64,000 nucleotides of DNA, taken from contig NZ_CP049989.1 in the NCBI RefSeq assembly GCF_011388215.1, positions 4,497,132 to 4,561,131 on the forward strand, given 5' to 3'. This document shows positions 44,447 through 52,559 of this stretch, piece after piece (positions within the stretch are counted from its first letter, which is position 1; every line of letters starts with the position of its first letter). The notes under the pieces are model-generated. The model made no database searches. It was not told the DNA's origin and saw only the letters and a list, made by a program, of their open reading frames with translations. Source of the stretch: Hydrogenophaga crocea (GTDB lineage: Bacteria > Pseudomonadota > Gammaproteobacteria > Burkholderiales > Burkholderiaceae_C). The position numbers were made by a program, and so were the translations under genes.

Positions 44447-45792
44447 GGCGAGCCAACCCTGGCCCACAGGGGCCCGTGAGGCGCCGGGCGGACCGCCGGC
44501 GGGGCGATGCGCCACGCCAGGACGGCCGACGCAAGGAACAGCGCCGCTTCCAGCGCGAACACGAAACCGTAGGCCGGGCCGGGGCTGCCGATGAGCCAGC
44601 GCGCGATGTCGCTCGCGGCCGTGCCGAGCACACCGCCGAGGCCGAAGGCGATGGCCTGGGCCGCGCCCCACAGCCCCATGCGCACGCCCTCGCGCGCGGC
44701 CCGGCCTTCGCTGGCCAGCCGCATCATCGAACCGATGGCGCCGATGGAAAACGCGCCGTTGGCCACGCCGAGCGCGAACACGCAGGGCGCGAGCGGCCAG
44801 GCCTGCGGCCAGGGCCCCGAGGCGGCCAGCGCGAGCAGGGCCAGCGCCGAGGCCAGGCAGCCGCCCACGGCCCAGCCGCGCAGCGAGGCCAGGGGCGCGA
44901 GCCAGCGCCGCGCCGGCCAGCGCGCCGCCAGCAGCGTGCTGCCGGCCACCAGCAGCATGCCCAGCAGCACGCCGCCGTGCTGCACGCCCGACAGTTGGGT
45001 GGAGCGGCCCGGCGAGTAGCCGTGCACGAGGCCCGCGAAGGGCTCGAGGATCAGGTCCTGCGCGCTGAACGCGAGCATGGACACGAACACGAAGACCGTG
45101 AAGCGGCGCGCCACCGGCTCGGCCCAGACCTCGCGCAGGGTCTCGCGAAACGGCGCCGCCGCGGTGGCGCCGCCGGCGTCTGGGCCCGGGCCGTCTTCGA
45201 TCCGGTGCAGCGCCAGCAGCGTGCCGAGCAGCGCGAGCACGCTCACGCCGGCGCTCACGGCCAGCAGCCGCTCGGGCGTGAAGGGCTCGAGCCAGCGGCC
45301 CGCCAGGCCCGCGGTGAGCGCAAAGCCCACGATCATCAGGAGCCACACCAGCGTGGCCGAGGCGGCGCGGCGCGGCGCGGGCACGCGCCGGGTGAGCAGC
45401 ACCAGCAGCGCGGTGCCGGCGGCGCTCACGCCCACACCCACCAGCGCAAAGGCCAGCACCGCGAGCAGCAGGCCCGCCACGGGTGCGTTCGCCATCCACA
45501 CCGTGGCCAGCGCGGCCAGAAAGCCTCCGCTGGTCAGCACCGCCATGCCGCCGCGGATCCAGGGCGTGTGGCGGCCACCCAGGTCGGTGCCGTGGCCCAT
45601 GCGCGGGCGCACGAACTGCACCGCGTAGTGCAGCGCCACCAGCAGGCCGGGCAGCACGGCGGGCAGGGCGAGCTCCACCACCATCACGCGGTTGAGCGTG
45701 GACGTGGTGAGCACCACCACCGCGCCGATGCAGGCCTGCACCAGCCCCAGCCGCGCCACGCGGCCCCAGCCGAAGGTGGCGCGCGTGTGCAT
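44443..45792 (-). CDS. PucC-family (BCD) membrane protein between bchG and bchP
   Basis: This 449-aa protein with about 12 membrane spans belongs to the BCD/PucC branch of the major facilitator superfamily. Marks are TTSTLNRVMVVELALPAVLPG, FVRPRMGHGTD, FAGLVHGYSPG and GANGAFSIGAI-type helices near 340-350 (ALGVANGAFSIGAI). Relatives (LhaA, PucC, Bch2) assist light-harvesting complex assembly or bacteriochlorophyll delivery. The bchG-this-bchP order is conserved in purple bacteria. Start and stop overlap both neighbours (TGATG, ATGA). A second family member lies at 62408. Confidence 0.9.
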   Translation of the reverse strand: MHTRATFGWGRVARLGLVQACIGAVVVLTTSTLNRVMVVELALPAVLPGLLVALHYAVQFVRPRMGHGTDLGGRHTPWIRGGMAVLTSGGFLAALATVWMANAPVAGLLLAVLAFALVGVGVSAAGTALLVLLTRRVPAPRRAASATLVWLLMIVGFALTAGLAGRWLEPFTPERLLAVSAGVSVLALLGTLLALHRIEDGPGPDAGGATAAAPFRETLREVWAEPVARRFTVFVFVSMLAFSAQDLILEPFAGLVHGYSPGRSTQLSGVQHGGVLLGMLLVAGSTLLAARWPARRWLAPLASLRGWAVGGCLASALALLALAASGPWPQAWPLAPCVFALGVANGAFSIGAIGSMMRLASEGRAAREGVRMGLWGAAQAIAFGLGGVLGTAASDIARWLIGSPGPAYGFVFALEAALFLASAVLAWRIAPPAVRPAPHGPLWARVGSP

Positions 45793-46667
45793 CAGACCGC
45801 CCCTCGCAGCGCGAAGGCGCTGACCATCATGCCCGCCACGAAGACCGGCACGCCCACGCCGCTGTACCAGCGCGCGCGTTCGAGCGGCGCCTGCAGGAAG
45901 CGGCGCATGAGCAGCGCCTGCAGGCCCATGAGCCCGAGCACCGCGGCGGCGTGCCCGGTCTGCTGCCAGGCCAGCAGCAGCGCCACCACGCCGGCCTGCG
46001 GCAGCAGCATGAAGCCGCAGGCGGTGCGCGCCGCGCCAGTCACGCCGAGCTGCACCGGCAGCGAACGGATGCCGGTGCGCCGGTCGCCTTCGATGGCCTT
46101 GAAGTCGTTGAGCGTCATGATGCCGTGCGCCCCCAGGCTGTAGAGCGCGGCCAGCGCCAGCGTGCGCAGGTCGGGCATTTCGCCGCCGGCCATCACGGCC
46201 GCGCCGGTCACCCAGGCGATGCCTTCGTAGCTGAAGCCGCAGGCCGCGTTGCCCCACCAGCCGTTGGCCTTGAGCCGCAGCGGCGGCGCGCTGTAGGCCC
46301 AGGCCAGCGCCAGGGCCAGCACCGTGGCCCCGAAGCCCCAGGGGCCGAGCGCGCTCGCCACCGCGAGCGAGAGCAGGGTCCACAGCAGCGCGAGGTACAG
46401 GCCCCAGCGGCCGGGCATGCGGCCCGAGGGGATGGGGCGCTGCGGCTCGTTGATCGCATCGACGTGGCGGTCGAACCAGTCGTTGACGGCCTGGCTCGTG
46501 GCGCACACCAGCGGACCGGCCAGCAGCACGCCGATCACCGCGGGCGTCCAGCGGCCATAGAGCGCTGCGCCCGAGGCCACCACACCGCAGGCAAAGGCCC
46601 ACATGGGCGGGAACCAGGTGATGGGCTTGAACAGCTCGGCAACGGTGGACAGCGAGGGGGCGGCCAT
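45792..46667 (-). CDS. bchG: Bacteriochlorophyll synthase
   Basis: This 291-aa UbiA-type prenyltransferase attaches geranylgeranyl (or phytyl) diphosphate to bacteriochlorophyllide a. The diphosphate motif is NDWFDRHVDAINEPQRPIPS, the second Asp-rich motif is LNDFKAIEGDRRTGI, and the opening LFKPITWFPPMWAFACG is typical. About eight membrane spans are predicted. Its promoter region has a TGT-N12-ACA palindrome, and TTGACA-N17-GAGAAT ends only 5 nt before ATG 46667, so the mRNA may be leaderless. It heads the operon bchG-pucC-bchP-small membrane protein. Confidence 0.95.
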   Translation of the reverse strand: MAAPSLSTVAELFKPITWFPPMWAFACGVVASGAALYGRWTPAVIGVLLAGPLVCATSQAVNDWFDRHVDAINEPQRPIPSGRMPGRWGLYLALLWTLLSLAVASALGPWGFGATVLALALAWAYSAPPLRLKANGWWGNAACGFSYEGIAWVTGAAVMAGGEMPDLRTLALAALYSLGAHGIMTLNDFKAIEGDRRTGIRSLPVQLGVTGAARTACGFMLLPQAGVVALLLAWQQTGHAAAVLGLMGLQALLMRRFLQAPLERARWYSGVGVPVFVAGMMVSAFALRGAV

Positions 46668-46672
46668 GGCTC

Positions 46673-46701
46673 ATTCTCAAGTGGACACACCTGAGTGTCA
46701 A
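46673..46701 (-). promoter_or_regulatory. Predicted sigma-70 promoter of bchG
   Basis: On the - strand, TTGACA (46701-46696), 17 bp, then GAGAAT (46678-46673), 5 nt before the bchG ATG. The -35 hexamer is part of the PpsR palindrome, so repressor binding would block polymerase. The start site would fall at or next to the start codon. Confidence 0.55.
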
Positions 46702-46713
46702 TTGATATTGACA
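46696..46713. promoter_or_regulatory. PpsR/CrtJ binding site between bchG and the ppsR paralog
   Basis: GTGTCAATTGATATTGACAC (46695-46714) contains a perfect TGT-N12-ACA site with extended symmetry. PpsR/CrtJ binds this consensus to repress pigment genes in air. It serves the divergent pair bchG (-) and ppsR paralog-bphP (+). Confidence 0.85.
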
Positions 46714-46801
46714 CCAAGGACATGTCGCGTTGAACTCCGGCATGCGACTAGACTCACAGGCTTGTTCCCTGACCCTGGTCGCCCACCCGCTTGCACCGCG
46801 C

Positions 46802-48208
46802 ATGAATCCCTCGAACCTGTCCGCGCCGGATCTCGGGCCCCTGTCCCCTTGGGCCCCTGAACTCGCGCAGGCGTTCGTCACCCTGGCCAGCGACATCGCG
46901 CTGGTGATGGACGAGCAGGGCGTGATCCGCACCGTGGCCCAGGGCCGCCACGGCAGCGACGAGGCCATGCTGCCCGGGGCCCGCAGCTGGGTCGGCCGCC
47001 GCTGGGTCGACACCGTCTCGCCCGACACGCGCGCCAAGGTCGACCAGCTGCTCACCGAGGTGGCCCGCACCGGCCTCGCGCGCCGCCGCGAGCTCAGCCA
47101 CCCGCTCGACGAAGGCGCGAGCGTGGCCGTGGCCTACACCGCGGTGCGCCTGGGCCAGGACGGCCCGGTGCTGGCCGTGGGCCGCGACCTGCGCGCCATC
47201 GGCGCCATCCAGCAGCGCTTTCTCGAAGCCCAGCGCGACATGGAGCGCGGCTACTGGCAGGCGCGCCAGGCCGAGGCGCGCCACCGCCTGCTGCACCAGG
47301 TGGCCAGCGATACCGTGCTGCTGATCGACGCCGCCGAGCGCCGCATCACCGAGGCCAATGCCGCGGCGATCGACCTGTTCGGCACGCCGGCCGAGCACCT
47401 CGTGGGGCACGCGCTGTCGGGCTTTCTGCTGCAAACGCACCGCCAGGCCTTCGACGACCTCGCCGTGACGGTGCTGCACACGGCCCAGGCCGCCGAGATC
47501 CGCATCCGCCTGATCAACCACAGCACGCCGGCCAGCCTCGCGCTCACGCCCCTGCCCGGCGAGGGCCGGGCGCTGCTGCTGGCGCGCGTGCGGCTGGCCG
47601 AGCAGCCCGGGACCGCGGCCCAGCTCCACCAGACCCTGGCCCGGTTGGGCGACGGCGTGGCCGAGGCGGTGCTGGTGACGGATTCGGCCGGCCACGCGCT
47701 CATGGCCAACGCGGCCCTGCTGCGCCTGCTGAACCTCGGCGACGAGCGCGACGTGAAGGGCCGGCACCTGGCCGATTGGTTCGAGGTCGCCGGGGGCGGG
47801 CTCGACGCACTGATCCGCCGCGTGCGCCGCAGCGGCATGGCCGTGCGCGAGCCCGCACGGCTGCTCGCGGCCGACGCACGCGCCCTCCCTGTCGAGCTGT
47901 CGGCCTCGCTGCTGTCCGAGGGCGACATGGAGTGCATCGGCTGGTCCGTCGGCCGCCTGGGGCCTGCGGGCGCCGCCAGCGGCGAGGCCCTGCAGAGCGC
48001 GCTCACCGCGCTCGCGGGCCAGGTGGGCGAGCTGCCGCTGCCCGAGCTCATGCGCGAGGCGGCCTCCCTGATCGAACGGCATTTCATCGGCCTGGCCCTG
48101 GAGCGCGCGCACGAAGACCCCGCCGCGGCCGCGCGCCTGCTGGGCGTTTCAGAACAGCGCATCGGCGGCTTGCCTGGCGGCGTTCCGCCCCTTCCGGAGA
48201 CACCCTGA
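46802..48208 (+). CDS. PpsR paralog with PAS domains but a degenerate DNA-binding end
   Basis: This 468-aa protein follows PpsR throughout: N-terminal PAS (TLASDIALVMDEQGVIR), the AIQQRFLEAQRDMERGYWQ helix matching Q-linker/PAS sequence in the canonical PpsR, PAS2 (SDTVLLIDAAERRITEANAA) and PAS3 (VTDSAGHALMANAALLRLL). The C-terminus reads DPAAAARLLGVSEQRI and then GGLPGGVPPLPETP, where PpsR has SRQSLYVKLRRFGL; the recognition helix is absent. The redox cysteine of PpsR is Phe428 here. ATG 46802 aligns with the family; TTG 46730 or ATG 46742 are alternatives. The phytochrome gene starts 1 nt after its stop, so they are co-expressed. Confidence 0.85.
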   Translation: MNPSNLSAPDLGPLSPWAPELAQAFVTLASDIALVMDEQGVIRTVAQGRHGSDEAMLPGARSWVGRRWVDTVSPDTRAKVDQLLTEVARTGLARRRELSHPLDEGASVAVAYTAVRLGQDGPVLAVGRDLRAIGAIQQRFLEAQRDMERGYWQARQAEARHRLLHQVASDTVLLIDAAERRITEANAAAIDLFGTPAEHLVGHALSGFLLQTHRQAFDDLAVTVLHTAQAAEIRIRLINHSTPASLALTPLPGEGRALLLARVRLAEQPGTAAQLHQTLARLGDGVAEAVLVTDSAGHALMANAALLRLLNLGDERDVKGRHLADWFEVAGGGLDALIRRVRRSGMAVREPARLLAADARALPVELSASLLSEGDMECIGWSVGRLGPAGAASGEALQSALTALAGQVGELPLPELMREAASLIERHFIGLALERAHEDPAAAARLLGVSEQRIGGLPGGVPPLPETP

Positions 48209-48209
48209 C

Positions 48210-50414
48210 TTGAACGAAGAGCCGGCGTTCGGGGATGCCGACCTCAGCAACTGCGAGCGCGAGCTGATCCACCTTGCGGGGTGCATACAGCCGCACGGGG
48301 TGCTGCTCACGCTGCACGGCCCGGCGCTGCGCATCGTGCAGGCCAGCGGCAACACCGCCGCCTTGCTGGGCCGCCCGTTCGACGCCCTGCTGGGCCAGCC
48401 GCTGGCGGCGCTCGACGCCGGCCTGGCCGACGCGGTGAACACCGCCTTCCCCGAGCCGCTGCCCGAACCCGCCACGCTGCCGCAGGCCTGCGCGCTTGCG
48501 GTGAACGGCCGCGAGTTGCCCTTCCTGGCCACGGTGCACGACCGCCAGGGCTGTCGCGTGCTCGAACTCGAGCCGCGCCCGGCCGCGGGCGACACGGCCG
48601 CGGCCATCGAATGCGCCGAGCTGCCGCCCGATCTGCTCATGCAGCACCTGGGCGAGTCGGTGGCGCGCCTGAGTGCGGCCACCAGCGTGGGCACGCTGTG
48701 CGACGCCGTGGTGCGGCGCCTGCGCGACCTCACCGGCTACGACCGCGTCATGGTCTACCGCTTCGACCCCGATGGTCACGGCAAGGTGGTGGCCGAGGCG
48801 CGCGACCCGCGGCTCGAATCGCTCATGGGCCACCACTACCCGGCCAGCGACATCCCGCAGCGCGCGCGCGACCTGTACCTGCTCAACCGCGTGCGCGTGC
48901 TGGTCGACGTGAACGCGACCGCGGCCGACCTCGTGCCGCGCGCCGTGCCCGAGCTCGGCGGCGAGCTCGACATGTCGCACTGCCGGCTGCGCAGCATGTC
49001 GCCGCTGCACCTGCAGTACCTGCGCAACATGGGCGTCACGGCCACGCTGGTGGTGTCGCTGGTGCGCGATGGCGGGCTCTGGGGCCTGGTGGCCTGCCAC
49101 CATTACCAGCCGCGCCGCCTGAGCGCGCCGCTGTGGGCCGCCATCGAACTGCTCGGCGAGCTCGTGGCCACGCGCATCACCGCGATCGAAAGTTATGCGC
49201 ACGCGCAGGTGGCGATCCAGGTGCGCCGTCTCGAGCAGCGCCTGATTGAGGCCACCTCGAGCGAAGGCGACTGGCGCATGGCGCTGTTTCGCAACCCCGC
49301 GGCGCTGCTGCAGCCGGTGGATGCCGACGGCGCCGCGCTGTACTGCGACGGCGAAATGCTCACGGCGGGTGAGGTGCCTTCCACCCCCGAGCTGCGCCGC
49401 CTGCTGCAGTGGGTGCAGGAGCGTGTGGCCCACGGCGGCTGCGACGACGGCCTGTTCAGCTGCACCTCGGTCGCGCGCGCCGCGCCCGAGCTCGCGAGCC
49501 TCACGCCGCACGCGGCCGGGGTGCTCGCGGTGCCGCTGTCGGCCTCGCCTGGCGACCTGCTGGTGTGGCTGCGCAAGGAGCAATTGCAAAGCATCACCTG
49601 GGCCGGCGACCCGCACAAGCCCGTGGTGGGCAACGACCCGCTAACGCTGTCGCCGCGGCGCTCGTTCGCGGCCTGGTCCGAGATCGTGCGCGACACCGCG
49701 CGCCCCTGGTCCGAGGGTGAGAAGGCGCTCGCGCGCGCCTTCGGCCGCTCGCTGGCCGACATCATCGTGCAGGTGAACTGCGTGCGGCTGCTGATCGCTG
49801 AGCAGCAGCTGCGCCAGACGCGCGGCCGCGTGGCCGAGGTGAGCAAGGCCCTGCTGCTGCTCGACGACCGCCTGCAGGTGCTGTTCGCCAGCCCCAGCCT
49901 GTTCGAGATGGCCGGCCATGCGCCGCTGCCCGCGCGCCACCTGCACGAGCTCGCGCCCGTGCTCGGCGACGTACCGCAGCTGCTGGCCCACCTGCAGCGC
50001 CTGGCCGTTGAGCGCCGCGCGCACAGCCAGGGCTGGCGGCTCGGTGCCGGGTCCGGCCCGGGTGTCGAGGTCTCGCTGCGCATCGAGGTGGTGCCGGGGC
50101 GCGATGGCGGCGTGCTCGGCCACTTCCTGGTGTTCGACGACCTCGGCGACGCGCGCCGCGCCAGCGACGCGCGCGAGCGCCTCAATGCCCTGCTCGAGCG
50201 CAGCCTGCAGCGCCCGGGCGATGCGGCGCCCACGCCCGACGGCGGCGGCGTGCCCGACCCGCTGCTGGGCGCCATGCTCGCGAGCGCGCACATGGCGGCC
50301 ATGGACGTGGCCGACGCGGGCTCGCTCGCCATCGTGGGCCGCCTGCTCGAAGAGGTCGACGCCTCGACGCGGCGCGCCACCCAGCTCTACGACCGCCTGC
50401 GCCGCCTGGGCTGA
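48210..50414 (+). CDS. bphP: Bacteriophytochrome, BphP1-like, without a histidine kinase domain
   Basis: This 734-aa red/far-red photoreceptor has PAS, GAF and PHY domains. The biliverdin cysteine is Cys15 (SNCERELIHLAG); PASDIPQ (DIP at 214-216) and MSPLHLQYLRNMG are the GAF chromophore contacts; the PHY tongue has the PRRSF motif and WAGDPHKPV. The C-terminal 220 residues hold a PAS-like segment (LLLLDDRLQVLFASPSLF) and helices, with no H-box or ATPase boxes. That resembles Rhodopseudomonas BphP1, which works by binding PpsR2. The start is TTG 48210 with GGAG upstream. It is co-transcribed with the PpsR paralog and converges on bphO with a 1-nt gap. Confidence 0.93.
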   Translation: MNEEPAFGDADLSNCERELIHLAGCIQPHGVLLTLHGPALRIVQASGNTAALLGRPFDALLGQPLAALDAGLADAVNTAFPEPLPEPATLPQACALAVNGRELPFLATVHDRQGCRVLELEPRPAAGDTAAAIECAELPPDLLMQHLGESVARLSAATSVGTLCDAVVRRLRDLTGYDRVMVYRFDPDGHGKVVAEARDPRLESLMGHHYPASDIPQRARDLYLLNRVRVLVDVNATAADLVPRAVPELGGELDMSHCRLRSMSPLHLQYLRNMGVTATLVVSLVRDGGLWGLVACHHYQPRRLSAPLWAAIELLGELVATRITAIESYAHAQVAIQVRRLEQRLIEATSSEGDWRMALFRNPAALLQPVDADGAALYCDGEMLTAGEVPSTPELRRLLQWVQERVAHGGCDDGLFSCTSVARAAPELASLTPHAAGVLAVPLSASPGDLLVWLRKEQLQSITWAGDPHKPVVGNDPLTLSPRRSFAAWSEIVRDTARPWSEGEKALARAFGRSLADIIVQVNCVRLLIAEQQLRQTRGRVAEVSKALLLLDDRLQVLFASPSLFEMAGHAPLPARHLHELAPVLGDVPQLLAHLQRLAVERRAHSQGWRLGAGSGPGVEVSLRIEVVPGRDGGVLGHFLVFDDLGDARRASDARERLNALLERSLQRPGDAAPTPDGGGVPDPLLGAMLASAHMAAMDVADAGSLAIVGRLLEEVDASTRRATQLYDRLRRLG

Positions 50415-50415
50415 T

Positions 50416-51078
50416 TCAGGCCGGCGCGCCGAGCGCGTCGAACAGCCGCAGGTGCTGCTCGAAGGCCCACAGCGCTTCGTCCACCGCGGCATCGGCCTCG
50501 GCGCCCTCGGCCGGCAGCGCGGCCAGTGCGGTGCGCAGGCGCTGCGCCAGCGCGTCGCGCTGCTCGGCGCTGCCGAAGTCGTAGAAGCTCAAGCCCGCGG
50601 CAGGCGTGGCCGACCCGTGGCCCGCGAAAGCGCGCGCCAGCACGCGCTGCAGGATCTGCCCGCCGCTCAGGTCGCCCAGGTGGCGCACGTAGACGTGGGC
50701 CAGCAGCCGCGCGTGCGGCTGTGGCGATGCGCCGTCGATGGCGGCGAGCCGCTCGACGTAGGCGGCCGTGGCCGGCAGCGGCGCCGCCGGGCCCAGGCCG
50801 AAGGCGGTGAGGTCGGCGCGCAGGGCCTGCCGCCGCGCCAGCGCCGGCGACCAGGCGCCAGCCAGCCAGGGGTGCTGGCCGCGCGCGGCCACGCGCGGCT
50901 CCAGGGCCTCGTACACGAGCAGCAGTTGCTGCAGCAGCCGGCCGTAGAGCGCCCGGCCCGCGCGCCCGGCGATCAGCGCCTGCATCAGGGGCGTGCGCTC
51001 GGCCTCGCGGTGGGCGCCGGCCGTTTGCGTGCGCAGCCGCTGGGCGAGCGAGCCGGCCGCCGGCTCACTCGCCGCCAT
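50416..51078 (-). CDS. bphO: Biliverdin-producing heme oxygenase
   Basis: This 220-aa enzyme opens heme to biliverdin, the phytochrome chromophore. The proximal heme ligand is His23 in TAGAHREAE, and the distal helix has the family glycine motif YVRHLGDLSGGQIL. Length is normal for HmuO/BphO enzymes. Its start lies 14 nt inside the end of ppsR, so it is coupled to the repressor gene, while its stop meets the bphP stop tail to tail. It should supply biliverdin to the phytochrome. Confidence 0.93.
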   Translation of the reverse strand: MAASEPAAGSLAQRLRTQTAGAHREAERTPLMQALIAGRAGRALYGRLLQQLLLVYEALEPRVAARGQHPWLAGAWSPALARRQALRADLTAFGLGPAAPLPATAAYVERLAAIDGASPQPHARLLAHVYVRHLGDLSGGQILQRVLARAFAGHGSATPAAGLSFYDFGSAEQRDALAQRLRTALAALPAEGAEADAAVDEALWAFEQHLRLFDALGAPA

Positions 51079-52507
51079 CGGCGAGCCCGAAGCGGCGCAG
51101 CTTGACGTACAGGCTCTGGCGCGAGAGCCCCAGCATTTCCGCCGCCGAGGCCCGGTTGTCGTTGGTGAGTGCCAGCGCGGCCTCGATGCACAGCTGCTCG
51201 ATCAGGTCGGTGGTTTCGCGCACGATCTCGCGCAACGGCACGCGGCCCACGAGCTCGGTCATCTGGTCGGCCGAGCGCGGCAGCTCGCGGCCCCCGGCCA
51301 CGGGTTCGGCGGCCAGGCGGCGGCCGATGTCGCGGATGGCGAAGCCCATGGCGGGCAGCTCGCCGCCCGCGGCCGCGGCCGAAATCTCGACGTCGATGCC
51401 CGCGCCGTACTCGGTGCGCAGCCGCGTGGCGTACAGGCGCACCTCGCCACGCTGGCGCAGGTTGGACATGAGCACGTTGAGGTCGAGCCCGCCGCGCTCG
51501 AACCAGCGTTCCAGCGACTGGCCCGTGACGCGTTCTTCGGTGGGCAGTTGCACCAGATCGAGGAAGGCGCGGTTGGCGGCCTGCACCAGGCCGTCGGGGC
51601 CCGTGACCACGAAGGCGTCGGGCGAGAGCTCGGCCAGTTGCGCCAGGCGTTCGCGGCGCGGGTCTTCGGTGGGCGCACCGGCGCCGTTGAACAGCACGCG
51701 CAGCACGAGCTGACCGCTGGCGCCCTGGCGGATCAGGTGGCCCTGCAGATCGACCGGCTTGCTGCGGCCCACCAGGCGCACGCGCCGCGCCTCCGACTTG
51801 CCCGTGGCCTGCAGCTGCGCGAGCAGCGCCTGCAGGGCCGTGCGGCTGGCGGCTTCCACGCCGTCGGCCAGGCGCCAGCTGCTGCGTTGCAGGGCCTCGC
51901 CGAACAGCTGGTGGGCCGCGGTGTTGGCGTCTTGCAGCTTGAGCGAATCGGCGTCGAGGATCAGCAGCGCGTCGCTCGCGGTCTGGAACAGCAGGCGGTG
52001 GCGGTTCTCCACCTGGCGCAGTTGCCAGTAGTCGCGTTCCATCGAGGCCTGCGCGCTCACCAGGCGCTGCTGCACCGCGGCCGGGCCGCGCAGGTCGCGG
52101 CAGAACACCACGGCGGGGCGGCCCTTGCGGTTGCCGCGCGCGGGCAGCGGCACGATCACGCAGTCGAGCGGCAGATCGGTTTCGCCGGTGTGGGGATGGT
52201 TGATCTGGCGCGGCTTGGCGTCGGTCTGGCCGTCGAGCGCGAGGCGCAGCAGGTCGTCGACCTTGGGCTGGCTTTCGACCGTGACGGTGTCGCGCCAGGC
52301 CTGACCGACCCAGGCCGTGACCAGGGGCTCGGGCAGACCGGACTGGCCGAGCGCGGCGTCGCGCACCACGCCTTTTTCATCGATCAGCAGCACCAGGTCG
52401 CTGGCCGCGCCGAGCAGATCGGCCACGGTGCGGGCGTCGAGATCCGACAGGAAGGCCTGAGGCTTGGAGAAGCGCTTGGCGCTTTTCGCCGGGAGCCCCT
52501 TGGACAT
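51065..52507 (-). CDS. ppsR: PpsR/CrtJ, redox-responsive repressor of photosynthesis genes
   Basis: This 480-aa repressor of bch, crt and puc genes under oxygen has an N-terminal PAS (ASDLVLLIDEKGVVR), a Q-linker (AVQQRLVSAQASMERDYWQ), PAS2 (SDALLILDADSLKLQDANT), PAS3 (SPDAFVVTGPDGLVQAANR) and a Fis-type helix-turn-helix (RASAAEMLGLSRQSLYVKLR). Cys440 in IEQLCIEAAL corresponds to the redox-active C-terminal cysteine of CrtJ/PpsR. ATG 52507 is chosen; a GTG at 52549 is possible. It is downstream of aerR by about 50 nt and overlaps bphO. Its sites are visible before bchG and bchF. Confidence 0.94.
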   Translation of the reverse strand: MSKGLPAKSAKRFSKPQAFLSDLDARTVADLLGAASDLVLLIDEKGVVRDAALGQSGLPEPLVTAWVGQAWRDTVTVESQPKVDDLLRLALDGQTDAKPRQINHPHTGETDLPLDCVIVPLPARGNRKGRPAVVFCRDLRGPAAVQQRLVSAQASMERDYWQLRQVENRHRLLFQTASDALLILDADSLKLQDANTAAHQLFGEALQRSSWRLADGVEAASRTALQALLAQLQATGKSEARRVRLVGRSKPVDLQGHLIRQGASGQLVLRVLFNGAGAPTEDPRRERLAQLAELSPDAFVVTGPDGLVQAANRAFLDLVQLPTEERVTGQSLERWFERGGLDLNVLMSNLRQRGEVRLYATRLRTEYGAGIDVEISAAAAGGELPAMGFAIRDIGRRLAAEPVAGGRELPRSADQMTELVGRVPLREIVRETTDLIEQLCIEAALALTNDNRASAAEMLGLSRQSLYVKLRRFGLADGGE

Positions 52508-52559
52508 TCGGGTCTTTCGAGACAGGTAGTCGGATTCCGGTGCGTTCACCCGCGGCAGT

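Noticed and set aside
46730..46801. Earlier starts (TTG 46730, ATG 46742) for the ppsR paralog
   Set aside because: The extra residues do not resemble PpsR N-termini, and ATG 46802 aligns with the family. The -10 candidate before 46742 is weak, so a third leaderless start was not claimed.
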